Source: Acidiferrobacter thiooxydans
GTDB taxonomy: Bacteria; Pseudomonadota; Gammaproteobacteria; Acidiferrobacterales; Acidiferrobacteraceae
Direction of reading: 5' to 3'
DNA length: 64,000 bases
Assembly: GCF_003333315.1 (NCBI RefSeq)
Contig: NZ_PSYR01000001.1
Span: forward strand, 522,501-586,500
The position numbers and the translations under genes are program-made. Under the pieces are notes generated by a model. That model was not told the DNA's origin, did no database searches, and was given only the letters and a program-made list of their open reading frames with translations. Shown piece by piece: positions 1 to 11,407 of this stretch (position 1 is the first letter of the stretch; the number at the start of each line of letters is the position of its first letter).

Positions 1-2798
<2,798 letters not shown>

Positions 2799-2899
2799 AT
2801 AACACCCAAGGTGTTTTTAAGGGTGCTGTGAGATCGACAACCCCCTTGTTGCGTCACTATCCGATTTAGGTTGCTTCCGTAAGGAGGTAACTGAAGGTT

Positions 2900-3018
2900 T
2901 GCCTGGTGGCCATAGCGAGCGGGAACCACCCGATCCCATTCCGAACTCGGAAGTGAAAACGCTTAGCGCCGATGATAGTATGGGGTCTCCCTATGCGAAA
3001 GTAGGACACTGCCAGGCT
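2900..3018 (+). rRNA. rrf: 5S ribosomal RNA
   Basis: About 119 nt, starting TGCCTGGTGGCC and ending in the complementary TGCCAGGC, with the conserved CCGAACTCGGAAGTGAAA core. It lies 101 nt after the 23S end in the normal rrn order, and no tRNA lies between them. End positions are set by analogy and may be off by one or two bases. Confidence 0.95.
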
Positions 3019-3026
3019 TTTAATGC

Positions 3027-3065
3027 AAAACCCCCGACGCGATACGCGATCGGGGGTTTTTTTCG
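3027..3065 (+). terminator. rrn operon terminator
   Basis: Rho-independent terminator directly after 5S. Arms 3027-3037 and 3050-3060 (AAAACCCCCGA with its exact complement) give an 11-bp stem. The loop can pair further (CGCG-ATA-CGCG), and a T tract follows. It separates the rrn transcript from birA. Confidence 0.93.
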
Positions 3066-3080
3066 TCCCCGATCACTCTT

Positions 3081-3089
3081 TGCTAGACT
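3081..3089 (+). promoter_or_regulatory. Extended -10 promoter, leaderless birA transcript
   Basis: TGCTAGACT is a TGn-extended -10 element (hexamer TAGACT, 3084-3089). If its last base is -7, +1 falls exactly on the A of the birA ATG at 3096. No Shine-Dalgarno precedes that ATG and no good -35 box is visible. The same nine bases at the same distance precede the gene at 43485. Confidence 0.6.
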
Positions 3090-3095
3090 TCCGAA

Positions 3096-4043
3096 ATGAG
3101 TTTGCTTCATCAGGTCCTGGAGGTCCTTGCAGACGGGGAGCAGCACTCGGGCGTCGCGCTGGCGCGGCGGCTTGGAGTGAGTCGCGCCGCGGTATCGAAG
3201 GCCGTGGGCTTGGCCGCGGATATTCCCATTGCCGTGGATCGCCGCGGCTACCGCCTTCCCAGCGCCTTCCGGCCCCTGGACGCGGCGCGCATCGAGGGGT
3301 TGGTCGCGGCCACCGGCCATTCGCTCGACGGTCTTATCATCCATGAGGAGATCGCCTCGACCAACCAGGCCTTGCTGGCCGCGCCCGGAGAAGGTGTGTA
3401 TGCCTGCCTCGCCGAACGCCAGACCGCCGGGCGCGGCCGCCGGGGCCGGACGTGGCAAGCGAGCCCTTATGGGAGCGTGCTGGTGTCGGTGGCCTGGACC
3501 GTGACCGAGACCGCGGGCCCGTTCGGGGTGGTGAGCCTCGCCGCGGGCGTGGCGGTGGCGAGGGCGCTGGAGTCCGTGGGCGTCGCGGGCGCGGTGCTGA
3601 AGTGGCCCAATGACGTGCTCTGGCAGGCACGCAAGCTCGCCGGGATATTGATCGAGATGCGCGGTGAGGCCGGCGCCATGCGCGTGGTTGTGGGGGTAGG
3701 AATCAACGTGGCGCTCGGCCCGGCCGCGGCCGCGGTCATCGATCAGGGGTGGGCCGAGCTTTGCGCCATCGTCCCGGGGATCGATCGCAGTCGCTTGGCG
3801 GCGCAGGTGATCAGCGAGCTTTTGGCGGTCATGGACGACTATCGGCAGGGGCGTGCGGCGGCGTTGCTTACGGAGTGGCGGCGCCGGCATGCCTTTGCGG
3901 GCATGGCGGTGCGGATCCACGAAGGGCGGGAATCCTTCGCGGCGCTCGTGGTGGACGTCGATGAGGAGGGGGCCTTGGTAGTAGAGGTTAAGGGGAAGCG
4001 GCGGCGGGTGCAGGCCGGGGATGTGAGTGTGCGCCCGCTATGA
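3096..4043 (+). CDS. birA: Bifunctional biotin-protein ligase / biotin operon repressor BirA
   Basis: 315 aa, close to the 321 aa of E. coli BirA. It activates biotin as biotinyl-5'-AMP and transfers it to the lysine of acetyl-CoA carboxylase BCCP. The N-terminal ~60 residues form a winged HTH (SGVALARRLGVSRAAVSKAV), so it probably also represses biotin genes. The central ligase domain shows GRGRRGRTW (biotin/ATP loop, near residue 113) and KWPNDVLW; a small SH3-like C-terminal domain follows. It is first in a run with coaX (ATGA overlap) and the SPOR gene. The start at 3096 sits seven bases after an extended -10 box with no ribosome binding site, suggesting a leaderless mRNA. Confidence 0.93.
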   Translation: MSLLHQVLEVLADGEQHSGVALARRLGVSRAAVSKAVGLAADIPIAVDRRGYRLPSAFRPLDAARIEGLVAATGHSLDGLIIHEEIASTNQALLAAPGEGVYACLAERQTAGRGRRGRTWQASPYGSVLVSVAWTVTETAGPFGVVSLAAGVAVARALESVGVAGAVLKWPNDVLWQARKLAGILIEMRGEAGAMRVVVGVGINVALGPAAAAVIDQGWAELCAIVPGIDRSRLAAQVISELLAVMDDYRQGRAAALLTEWRRRHAFAGMAVRIHEGRESFAALVVDVDEEGALVVEVKGKRRRVQAGDVSVRPL

Positions 4044-4768
4044 GGCTTCTTTGTGACCTCGGCAATACGCGCATCAAGTGGGCGTGGGCGGAAGGCGCCA
4101 CGCTTTCGGGTTTCGGCTCCGGGGACTATAGCGGCGTGGAGGCGTATACCACGCGGCTTACGGGCTCTGTGAGGCCGACTATGATCGCGGCGATCTCCGT
4201 CGCGCGGCATCGCAACGAGGCATTCGTGCGGTTTTGCGAGGAGCAGTGGGCGCTGGCCCCGCAATGGTACCCCTCATTGCGCGAGGGCTTTGGCGTCTCG
4301 AGTCTCTATGAACCGCCGGAGACCCTCGGCGCGGATCGGTTCGCGGCGCTGGCCGGGGCGCGGGCGCGCTTTCCCGGGCAAGCGGTGTGCGTGGCCGATT
4401 GCGGCACGGCGATCACGGTCGATGCGCTGGACGGCGACGGGGTCTTTCAGGGGGGCGCCATTCTGCCCGGTCTTTCCGCCGCCGCTTGCGCCCTGCGCCT
4501 CATCGCCCCAAGGCTCACGGGCTCGCCCGGGGACAGGTTTTACGCGGCCTACGGGCGTACCACCCAGGACGCCGTGGGTGGCGGCCTGATGCTCGGCGCG
4601 GCCGGCGCCATAGAACGCCTCTTTCGGGATCAGGGGGCGGTGCTCGGCCATGACGCGCGGCTCGTATTGACCGGTGGTGATGCCGCGCGCCTAGCCCCCT
4701 ACCTCAGCACCCCCTTCGAGCATGTCGCGCACCTGACCCTCGAGGGCCTGGCGGTGATGGTGTCATGA
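4040..4768 (+). CDS. coaX: Type III pantothenate kinase
   Basis: 242 aa. It phosphorylates pantothenate in the first step of coenzyme A synthesis. The type III (ASKHA-fold) signature is seen: an N-terminal DLGNTRIKW phosphate motif, DRFAALAGARARFP near residue 95, DCGTAITVD near residue 120 and a glycine-rich LTGGDAARL near the C-terminus. The start codon overlaps the birA stop (ATGA) and its own stop overlaps the next start, so the three are probably translationally coupled. CoaX-type enzymes are not inhibited by CoA (family knowledge). Confidence 0.93.
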   Translation: MRLLCDLGNTRIKWAWAEGATLSGFGSGDYSGVEAYTTRLTGSVRPTMIAAISVARHRNEAFVRFCEEQWALAPQWYPSLREGFGVSSLYEPPETLGADRFAALAGARARFPGQAVCVADCGTAITVDALDGDGVFQGGAILPGLSAAACALRLIAPRLTGSPGDRFYAAYGRTTQDAVGGGLMLGAAGAIERLFRDQGAVLGHDARLVLTGGDAARLAPYLSTPFEHVAHLTLEGLAVMVS

Positions 4769-5478
4769 AGATCGTGGTCGGTCTGCTGCTGTTTGCCAAT
4801 CTGGCGCTCGGGCTCTGGAACTATACCCATGGGGCCGTGCCCCACCCCCTGCCGCGTCCGATCCACCCAGGGCGGTTGCGGGTCGTGTCTCGCCCGGCGG
4901 CTGCCGCCACTGCCGGGACACCCAAGGTCGCACCGGTGCCGCCGAGTGCGCCCCTTAGGGCCGTGCCCGCTCCCCCTGGGGCCAGTCGGCCGCGTGCCGC
5001 GTCCCCTCTCAAGAAGGCCGCGTTCACGACCCCGGGGCGTACCATCCCCGCGACCCCGGCGCGCCAGTGTTGGGAGCTCGGGCCGGTGAGACGGCGGGCG
5101 TCGGCCGCGGCCTTATTGCGCCGGAGCGGTGTGCGCGGTCGCGTGGTGAGCCATCCCGGACCCCCGGCCTATCGGGTCTATGTGCCGGCCGGGCCCCCGT
5201 GGCCGTCCGCCGGCGCATTGCGCCGTCTCGGTGTGGCCGGTGCGTACGTCACGCACGGGCCGGCCGGCGGCGAGGTCTTGTCGCTCGGCGTGTTCCTGCA
5301 AAAGAAGGCCGCCTTGCAGGAACTGCAGGTGTTGCAGGCCCACCGCGTGGCGGCGCGCATGGGGCCGTTCGGCGCGCCACCCCGCTACTATGCCGAGATC
5401 CGCCTGCCGGCCGCGTCTCGCGGGCCCTTCAAAAAACTCACCGGTATCGGCTATAGGCGCTGCGCGGGCGGTCCTTAA
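4765..5478 (+). CDS. Membrane-anchored SPOR-like protein
   Basis: 237 aa. Residues 1-20 form a hydrophobic anchor. Then comes a long Pro/Ala-rich low-complexity linker (about 25-95). The C-terminal half (about 97-230) starts at CWELGPV and has the ArgLeu-rich alpha/beta pattern of SPOR domains, which bind denuded peptidoglycan at the septum. ATGA overlap with coaX fixes the start. The birA-coaX-SPOR arrangement recurs in gammaproteobacteria, as I recall. The SPOR call rests on pattern and position; no catalytic residue is expected. Confidence 0.7.
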   Translation: MKIVVGLLLFANLALGLWNYTHGAVPHPLPRPIHPGRLRVVSRPAAAATAGTPKVAPVPPSAPLRAVPAPPGASRPRAASPLKKAAFTTPGRTIPATPARQCWELGPVRRRASAAALLRRSGVRGRVVSHPGPPAYRVYVPAGPPWPSAGALRRLGVAGAYVTHGPAGGEVLSLGVFLQKKAALQELQVLQAHRVAARMGPFGAPPRYYAEIRLPAASRGPFKKLTGIGYRRCAGGP

Positions 5479-5507
5479 GTGGGCCTGCCGGTACGCCACG
5501 AGCGGCA

Positions 5508-5544
5508 CCTTCGGTCGTATTGCGAGCCGAAGGCGGGCTTTTCG
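5508..5544 (+). terminator. Possible terminator after the birA-coaX-SPOR run
   Basis: CCTTCGG-TCG (5508-5517) pairs with CGA-G-CCGAAGG (5523-5533), giving a 10-bp stem with one bulged G. A short TTTTCGTT follows after a few bases. It is weaker than the other terminators in the window. Confidence 0.4.
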
Positions 5545-5623
5545 TTGGGCGGCGATGCCCTCATAAGGATGCAGGGGCGGGCCCTGCGGCATGAGTACGG
5601 GCCCTCGGCCCCCAGGTATCCGG

Positions 5624-5652
5624 TTGCGGTACGTCGCGCCTTTCCCTAGAAT
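5624..5652 (+). promoter_or_regulatory. Sigma70-type promoter for the split tRNA-Thr
   Basis: -35 TTGCGG (5624-5629), 17-bp spacer, -10 TAGAAT (5647-5652). Predicted +1 is near 5659, about 11 nt before the mature tRNA 5' end at 5670. Confidence 0.72.
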
Positions 5653-5669
5653 AACACCCCGCTTCCAGT

Positions 5670-5960
5670 GCCCGCATAGCTCAGCTGGTAGAGCATCTGA
5701 TTTGTAAAATTGCACCTGCACCCGGAAACGGATGCAGTGGAGATGGCTAAAACGGGGAAACCTTGGGGCACCACCCTGTGGCAATCCCGTGCTAGCCGCG
5801 ATGAGCGGCGAGTGTAGAGACTTTACACCATCCACCTAAATCGTGCCTGCGTGCCCGACAAGGTGAAGAGAAAGTCCAGACCCCAAACCATTGGCGTGGG
5901 CTGCGAAAGCAGTAGCGGGTATGAATCAGAGGGTCGGGGGTTCAAATCCCTCTGCGGGCT
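5670..5960 (+). tRNA. thrU: tRNA-Thr(UGU), interrupted by a group I intron
   Basis: Exon 1 is 5670-5705 and exon 2 is 5924-5960; joined they give a 73-nt cloverleaf. Acceptor GCCCGCA pairs with TGCGGGC. The anticodon stem TCTGA pairs with TCAGA, and the seven-base loop TT-TGT-AA has anticodon UGU at 5703-5705. T-loop sequence is TTCAAAT. The discriminator is T at 5960 and the next bases are TAC, so CCA is not encoded, unlike the four following tRNAs. It occupies the thrU position of the E. coli thrU-tyrU-glyT-thrT-tufB cluster, but an aconitase gene separates it from tRNA-Tyr. Confidence 0.94.
5706..5923 (+). ncRNA. Group I self-splicing intron (IC3-like) in the tRNA-Thr anticodon loop
   Basis: 218 nt inserted between tRNA positions 36 and 37, with U before the 5' splice site and G as the last intron base (5923). 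A full fold can be drawn. P1: anticodon TGT 5703-5705 with GCA 5712-5714. P2: 5716-5737, GAAA loop. P3: GATGG 5742-5746 with CCATC 5828-5832. P4: ACGGG 5752-5756 with CCCGT 5786-5790. P6: GCCGC 5794-5798 with GCGGC 5804-5808. P7: GACTTT 5819-5824 with AAAGTC 5871-5876. P8: CACCT 5833-5837 with AGGTG 5861-5865. P9: 5901-5912, GAAA loop. It resembles the compact Azoarcus tRNA-Ile intron (GTGTAGAGACT and AGTCCAG blocks). There is no ORF inside, so it should splice without an encoded protein. Confidence 0.93.
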
Positions 5961-6013
5961 TACACCTTTACCGGGTCTTTTGAGAGTAGGGCGGCCGCCC
6001 TGAGAACACGTCC

Positions 6014-8284
6014 ATGGAAAAATTTCCCGCCGATGCCGAAGACGGCGCGCTTGCCTACTATGCCCATCTCGAGGCCCGTCTCGCGGGGATAAGGGAGCGG
6101 TTGCGTCGCCCGCTCAGTCTTGCCGAGAAGATCCTGTTCGCGCACTGGGTGGATCGTGGCCGCCTGCCGGTGCCCGGCGCCAGCACCGAGGCCTTCCATC
6201 CCGATCGCGTGGCCATGCAGGATGCCACCGCGCAGATGGCCTTGCTGCAGTTTATGAGCGCGGGGCGCGCCGAGGTCGCGGTCCCGACGACCGTCCATTG
6301 CGATCATTTGATCCGGGCCCGGGTCGGGGCGCGCGAGGATCTCAGGATCGCCGAGGGCACCAACGAGGAGGTCTACGCCTTCCTGGCATCGGTGGCTGCT
6401 AAATACGGCATCGGCTTCTGGCAGCCGGGTTCGGGGATCATTCACCAGGTCGTGCTCGAGCACTATGCCTTTCCGGGTGGGCTCATGATCGGAACGGATT
6501 CCCATACGCCCAATGCCGGCGGCCTTGGCATGCTCGCCATCGGTGTGGGCGGCGCCGATGCCGTAGACGTGCTCGTGGGCATGCCCTGGGAGCTACAGTG
6601 GCCGAAGCGCATCGGGGTGCGGTTGGTCGGTCGCCCCTCCGGCTGGACGAGCGGCAAGGACGTCATTTTGAGGCTCGCCGGGCTCCTGACCACGAGCGGT
6701 GGGACTGGTCATATCATCGAATATTTCGGGCCGGGCACCGCGTCCTTGAGTGCCACGGCCAAGGCCACGATCACGAATATGGGCGCGGAGCTCGGGGCGA
6801 CCACCTCGGTGTTTCCGTTCGACGAGCGCATGGCCGCTTATCTGGAAAAGACCGGCCGGGCACGGCTTGCGGCCAGGGCCCGGGCCCTGGCGCCGCACCT
6901 GACCGCCGACGCCGAGGTGACCGCCCATCCCGATGAGGCCTTCGACCGGGTCGTGACCATCGATCTCGCCACCCTCGAGCCCCATGTCGTGGGTCCGCAC
7001 ACACCGGATCTCGCGCGGCCGGTCTCAGCTCTGGCCGATGATGTCCGCGCCCACGGTTACCCCGAGACCCTGCAGGCGGCGTTGATCGGGAGCTGCACGA
7101 ACTCGTCTTATGAGGATATCGGGCGGGCCGCGCATGTGGCGCGCCAGGCGCGTGCCCTGGGGATGAAGGCCCGGATACCGTTTCTGGTGACGCCCGGTTC
7201 CGAGCAGGTGCGCGCCACCATAGAGCGCGACGGGTTGCTGGCGGACCTCGAGGCCATAGGGGCCACCGTGCTCGCGAATGCCTGCGGCCCGTGCATAGGC
7301 CAATGGCAGCGTGAGGATGTGGCGGCGGGCACGCCCAACAGCATCCTGACCTCGTACAACCGCAACTTCCCGCGGCGCAACGACGGCAATCCCGGTACGC
7401 ACGCGTTTATCGCAAGCCCTGAGGTGGTGACCGCCTATGCCCTCACCGGGAGTCTCAGTGAGAACCCGCTGGCCGGGATCGCGGTGGATGGCAAGATCGT
7501 ATCTCTGGCCCCGCCGGTCGCAGACGAGCTTCCCGCGGCCGGCTTTGTGGCCGAGGCCGGCGGCTATACATCGCCGCGCGAGGATGGGGCCGCGGTGACG
7601 GTGCAGATCCGCGCCGATAGCGAACGCCTGAGCCTGTTGGCGCCGTTCCCGGCGCCCACACTGGAGGATTTCCAGGGCTTGCCGATCCTGTTGAAGGCCG
7701 CCGGCAAGTGCACGACCGACCATATATCGGCCGCCGGCCCCTGGCTCAAGTATCGCGGTCACTTGGACCGGATCAGCGACAATCTGTTCATGGGGGCCAC
7801 CAACGCCTTCGCCGATGCCCCGGGGACGGGGTTCGATGTCGTAACGCAAGAGGCCGGCGTGCCGCTTGCGCGCCTCGCGCGCGCCTATAAGGCGCGGGGT
7901 CTCGGATGGGTGGCGGTGGGCGATGTCAACTACGGGGAAGGCAGCTCCCGCGAGCATGCGGCGATGTCGCCGCGCTATCTCGGCGGCCGCGTGATCCTGG
8001 TGCGCAGCTTTGCGCGCATTCACGAGACCAACCTGAAAAAGCAGGGGGTCTTGCCGCTTACGTTCGCCGATCCTGGCGACTACGACCGCCTCAAGCGCGA
8101 TGACCGCGTGAGTCTGCCCGATATCCGTGCGCTCGCGCCGGGGGTGCCCGTGCCTGTCGTGATCAGGGGCGCGGATGGTGGGACCTGGGAGATGAGGGCG
8201 CACCACACCCTCACGGCCGAGCAGATCCACTGGTTCTGGGCGGGCTCGGCCCTGAATCTCATGGGTGCCCGGGCGCGTCCATGA
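6014..8284 (+). CDS. Aconitate hydratase, mitochondrial-type
   Basis: 756 aa. Interconverts citrate and isocitrate in the TCA cycle with a [4Fe-4S] cluster. The length and block order match the mitochondrial Aco2 type (about 755-780 aa), not AcnA (~890) or AcnB (~865), the usual gammaproteobacterial forms. Cluster cysteines are at 361 (GSCTNSS), 424 and 427 (NACGPCIGQ), almost the numbering of mature mammalian mitochondrial aconitase (358, 421, 424). IGTDSHTPNAGGLG near residue 160 and the swivel-domain YGEGSSREHAA near 640 are intact. The gene starts 54 nt after the split tRNA-Thr and ends 58 nt before tRNA-Tyr, so it interrupts the tRNA-tufB operon. The ribosome binding site is weak and no promoter of its own is obvious; it may be read from the tRNA-Thr promoter. 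Confidence 0.93.
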   Translation: MEKFPADAEDGALAYYAHLEARLAGIRERLRRPLSLAEKILFAHWVDRGRLPVPGASTEAFHPDRVAMQDATAQMALLQFMSAGRAEVAVPTTVHCDHLIRARVGAREDLRIAEGTNEEVYAFLASVAAKYGIGFWQPGSGIIHQVVLEHYAFPGGLMIGTDSHTPNAGGLGMLAIGVGGADAVDVLVGMPWELQWPKRIGVRLVGRPSGWTSGKDVILRLAGLLTTSGGTGHIIEYFGPGTASLSATAKATITNMGAELGATTSVFPFDERMAAYLEKTGRARLAARARALAPHLTADAEVTAHPDEAFDRVVTIDLATLEPHVVGPHTPDLARPVSALADDVRAHGYPETLQAALIGSCTNSSYEDIGRAAHVARQARALGMKARIPFLVTPGSEQVRATIERDGLLADLEAIGATVLANACGPCIGQWQREDVAAGTPNSILTSYNRNFPRRNDGNPGTHAFIASPEVVTAYALTGSLSENPLAGIAVDGKIVSLAPPVADELPAAGFVAEAGGYTSPREDGAAVTVQIRADSERLSLLAPFPAPTLEDFQGLPILLKAAGKCTTDHISAAGPWLKYRGHLDRISDNLFMGATNAFADAPGTGFDVVTQEAGVPLARLARAYKARGLGWVAVGDVNYGEGSSREHAAMSPRYLGGRVILVRSFARIHETNLKKQGVLPLTFADPGDYDRLKRDDRVSLPDIRALAPGVPVPVVIRGADGGTWEMRAHHTLTAEQIHWFWAGSALNLMGARARP

Positions 8285-8297
8285 ATGATGCGGGGTG

Positions 8298-8326
8298 TTG
8301 ACAAGGGCTCATCCCTTAATCACAAT
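8298..8326 (+). promoter_or_regulatory. Promoter for tRNA-Tyr-Gly-Thr-tuf
   Basis: Consensus -35 TTGACA (8298-8303), 17-bp spacer, -10 CACAAT (8321-8326, 4 of 6). It lies between the aconitase stop and tRNA-Tyr, so the rest of the tRNA-tufB operon need not depend on the promoter before tRNA-Thr. Confidence 0.65.
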
Positions 8327-8342
8327 TCGCGGCTTACTGTTT

Positions 8343-8427
8343 GGAGGGGTACCCAAGCGGCCAAAGGGATCAGACTGTAAATCTGACGGCTCTGCCTTCG
8401 GAGGTTCGAATCCTCCCCCCTCCACCA
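8343..8427 (+). tRNA. tyrU: tRNA-Tyr(GUA)
   Basis: 85 nt class II tRNA with a long variable arm, anticodon GTA in the loop CTGTAAA, acceptor GGAGGGG paired with CCCCTCC, discriminator A and encoded CCA. Second tRNA of the cluster. Confidence 0.96.
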
Positions 8428-8465
8428 TCGTTATGGTGGCAAGGCCTATCAAGCAGGCGCGTTAG

Positions 8466-8539
8466 GCGGGTGTAGTTCAATGGTAGAACTTCAGCCTTCC
8501 AAGCTGATAGCGTGGGTTCGATTCCCATCACCCGCTCCA
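8466..8539 (+). tRNA. glyT: tRNA-Gly(UCC)
   Basis: 74 nt, anticodon TCC, acceptor GCGGGTG paired with CACCCGC, T discriminator and encoded CCA. Same position as glyT in E. coli. Confidence 0.96.
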
Positions 8540-8565
8540 GTTTGAGGCATATGTGAGGATGATCG

Positions 8566-8641
<76 letters not shown>

Positions 8642-8704
8642 GATGCAAGACCGGGCGGCGAACGGCGGCCTGGGAAGAACGGTTCATAAACTGAGGTACC
8701 CACG

Positions 8705-9895
<1,191 letters not shown>

Positions 9896-9925
9896 GGGTT
9901 TCAAGGTCTTCGGCGGTTCGAGTTT

Positions 9926-10001
9926 AGGCCAGTAGCTCAATTGGCAGAGCGTCGGTCTCCAAAACCGAAGGTTGGGGGTTCGATTCCCTCCTGGCCTGCC
10001 A
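9926..10001 (+). tRNA. trpT: tRNA-Trp(CCA)
   Basis: 76 nt, anticodon CCA in the loop CTCCAAA, acceptor AGGCCAG paired with CTGGCCT, G discriminator and encoded CCA. Lies between tuf and secE, a common arrangement outside the enterics. Confidence 0.96.
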
Positions 10002-10028
10002 TCCGTTCTTTAAGGTGTGTGGGCAGTA

Positions 10029-10373
10029 ATGGTGGATAAGCTAAAGCTGACCGCGGCCATGATGTTGCTGGCGGCCGGCGTCGTCGGTTACTACATGCTT
10101 GCAAACGAGCCCGAGCTGTGGCGTGTCGTGGCATTGTTGGCGGGCTTGGCGCTGGCGACGGCAGCGGTCATGCAGACGCCCACGGGGCGTTCGGCGTGGA
10201 CGTTTGTCAAAGAGGCGCGGGTCGAGTTGAGCAAGGTCGTTTGGCCCACGCGCAAGGAAACGGTGCAAACGACACTGGTGGTTATCGTGCTCGTGCTCCT
10301 GATCGCGCTGTTCTTGTGGGTCGTGGACCTCGGCTTGATCAAGAGTGTCAGTATGTTAACCGGGAGGTCGTGA
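10029..10373 (+). CDS. secE: Preprotein translocase subunit SecE
   Basis: 114 aa from the ATG at 10029. A GTG at 10017 would add four residues but has no ribosome binding site. Three membrane segments are seen (about residues 6-24, 32-50 and 88-109), as in E. coli rather than the one-TM form. Between TM2 and TM3 is the conserved cytoplasmic amphipathic region with [14 protein letters not shown], which clamps SecY. Partner SecY is encoded at 35160. Four nt separate it from nusG. Confidence 0.94.
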   Translation: MVDKLKLTAAMMLLAAGVVGYYMLANEPELWRVVALLAGLALATAAVMQTPTGRSAWTFVKEARVELSKVVWPTRKETVQTTLVVIVLVLLIALFLWVVDLGLIKSVSMLTGRS

Positions 10374-10377
10374 TCCG

Positions 10378-10911
10378 ATGGCGATGCGGTGGTATGTCGT
10401 GCACGCGTTCTCGGGATTCGAGAAGAGCGTCGAAAAGACCTTGAAGGAGCACATTGCGCGCGCCGGCATGCAGGATCTGTTTGGGGAGATCCTGGTACCG
10501 ACCGAAGAGGTCGTCGAGATGAAGAGCGGTCAGCGCCGCACCAGCGAGCGGAAATTTTTCCCCGGCTATGTGCTGGTGCGCATGGAGATGACCGATGAAT
10601 CGTGGCATCTCGTCAAGGCAGTCCCCAAGGTCAGCGGGTTCATCGGCGGCTCGGGCACCAAGCCTACCCCCATCAGCGACAAGGAGGCCGAGATGATCCT
10701 GCGCCAGGTACAAGACGGCGTGGAGAAGCCAAGGCCGAAGTTCTCGTTTACCAGCGGAGAACAGGTGCGCGTGATCGACGGCCCGTTCCTGGACTTCAAC
10801 GGCACCGTCGAAGACGTCAATTACGAAAAGAGCAAGCTCAAGGTCTCGGTATCGATCTTTGGTCGCCAGACACCGGTCGAGCTGGACTTCAGTCAAGTCG
10901 AGAAGGCGTAA
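10378..10911 (+). CDS. nusG: Transcription termination/antitermination factor NusG
   Basis: 177 aa. Binds RNA polymerase through the N-terminal NGN domain ([16 protein letters not shown] at residues 4-19) and contacts Rho or ribosomal S10 through the C-terminal KOW domain ([16 protein letters not shown] near residue 127). Length and domain order are normal. A second ATG two codons in (10384) is an equally possible start. Co-transcribed with secE. Confidence 0.95.
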   Translation: MAMRWYVVHAFSGFEKSVEKTLKEHIARAGMQDLFGEILVPTEEVVEMKSGQRRTSERKFFPGYVLVRMEMTDESWHLVKAVPKVSGFIGGSGTKPTPISDKEAEMILRQVQDGVEKPRPKFSFTSGEQVRVIDGPFLDFNGTVEDVNYEKSKLKVSVSIFGRQTPVELDFSQVEKA

Positions 10912-10975
10912 CCGCGCCGGATCGCGCACATGAACGGGGGAGCCGGAAGGCGTTTGCACCCCACGAGGAGCCCAT

Positions 10976-11407
10976 ATGGCAAAGAAGATCGACGCCTACA
11001 TCAAGTTGCAGGTGCCGGCGACGAAGGCGACCCCCGGGCCGCCGATCGGACCTGCGCTCGGTCAGCGCGGACTGAACATCATGGAGTTTTGCAAGGCCTT
11101 CAATGCCCGCACGCAGGGCATGGAGGAGGGGCTGCCGATCCCGGTGGTCATAACCGCGTATAGCGACAAGAGCTTTACGTTCGTCACCAAGACGCCGCCG
11201 GCAAGCATTCTGCTGAAAAAGGCCGCCGGCATCACGAGTGGCAGCAAGACCCCGCATACCGACAAGGTCGGCCGGGTGAGCCGCGCGCAGCTCGAGGAGA
11301 TCGCGCGCCTTAAGATGCCGGATCTCAATACCACCGACCTGGAGGCCGCCGTGCGCCTGATCGCGGGCAGCGCGCGCAGCATGGGTCTGGAAACGGAGGG
11401 CGTCTGA
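10976..11407 (+). CDS. rplK: 50S ribosomal protein L11
   Basis: 143 aa. Forms the GTPase-associated centre with the 1070 region of 23S rRNA. The N-terminal [20 protein letters not shown], a proline-rich hinge and the RNA-binding C-terminal domain ([16 protein letters not shown]) are complete. Start has AGGAG 8 nt upstream. Its TGA overlaps the rplA ATG (TGATG), so L1 is probably coupled to it. Confidence 0.97.
   Translation: MAKKIDAYIKLQVPATKATPGPPIGPALGQRGLNIMEFCKAFNARTQGMEEGLPIPVVITAYSDKSFTFVTKTPPASILLKKAAGITSGSKTPHTDKVGRVSRAQLEEIARLKMPDLNTTDLEAAVRLIAGSARSMGLETEGV

Noticed and set aside
5941-5960. tRNA-Thr 3' end as phage/island attachment site with the aconitase gene as cargo
   Set aside because: I did not find a second copy of the tRNA 3' end after the gene, and no integrase is present.
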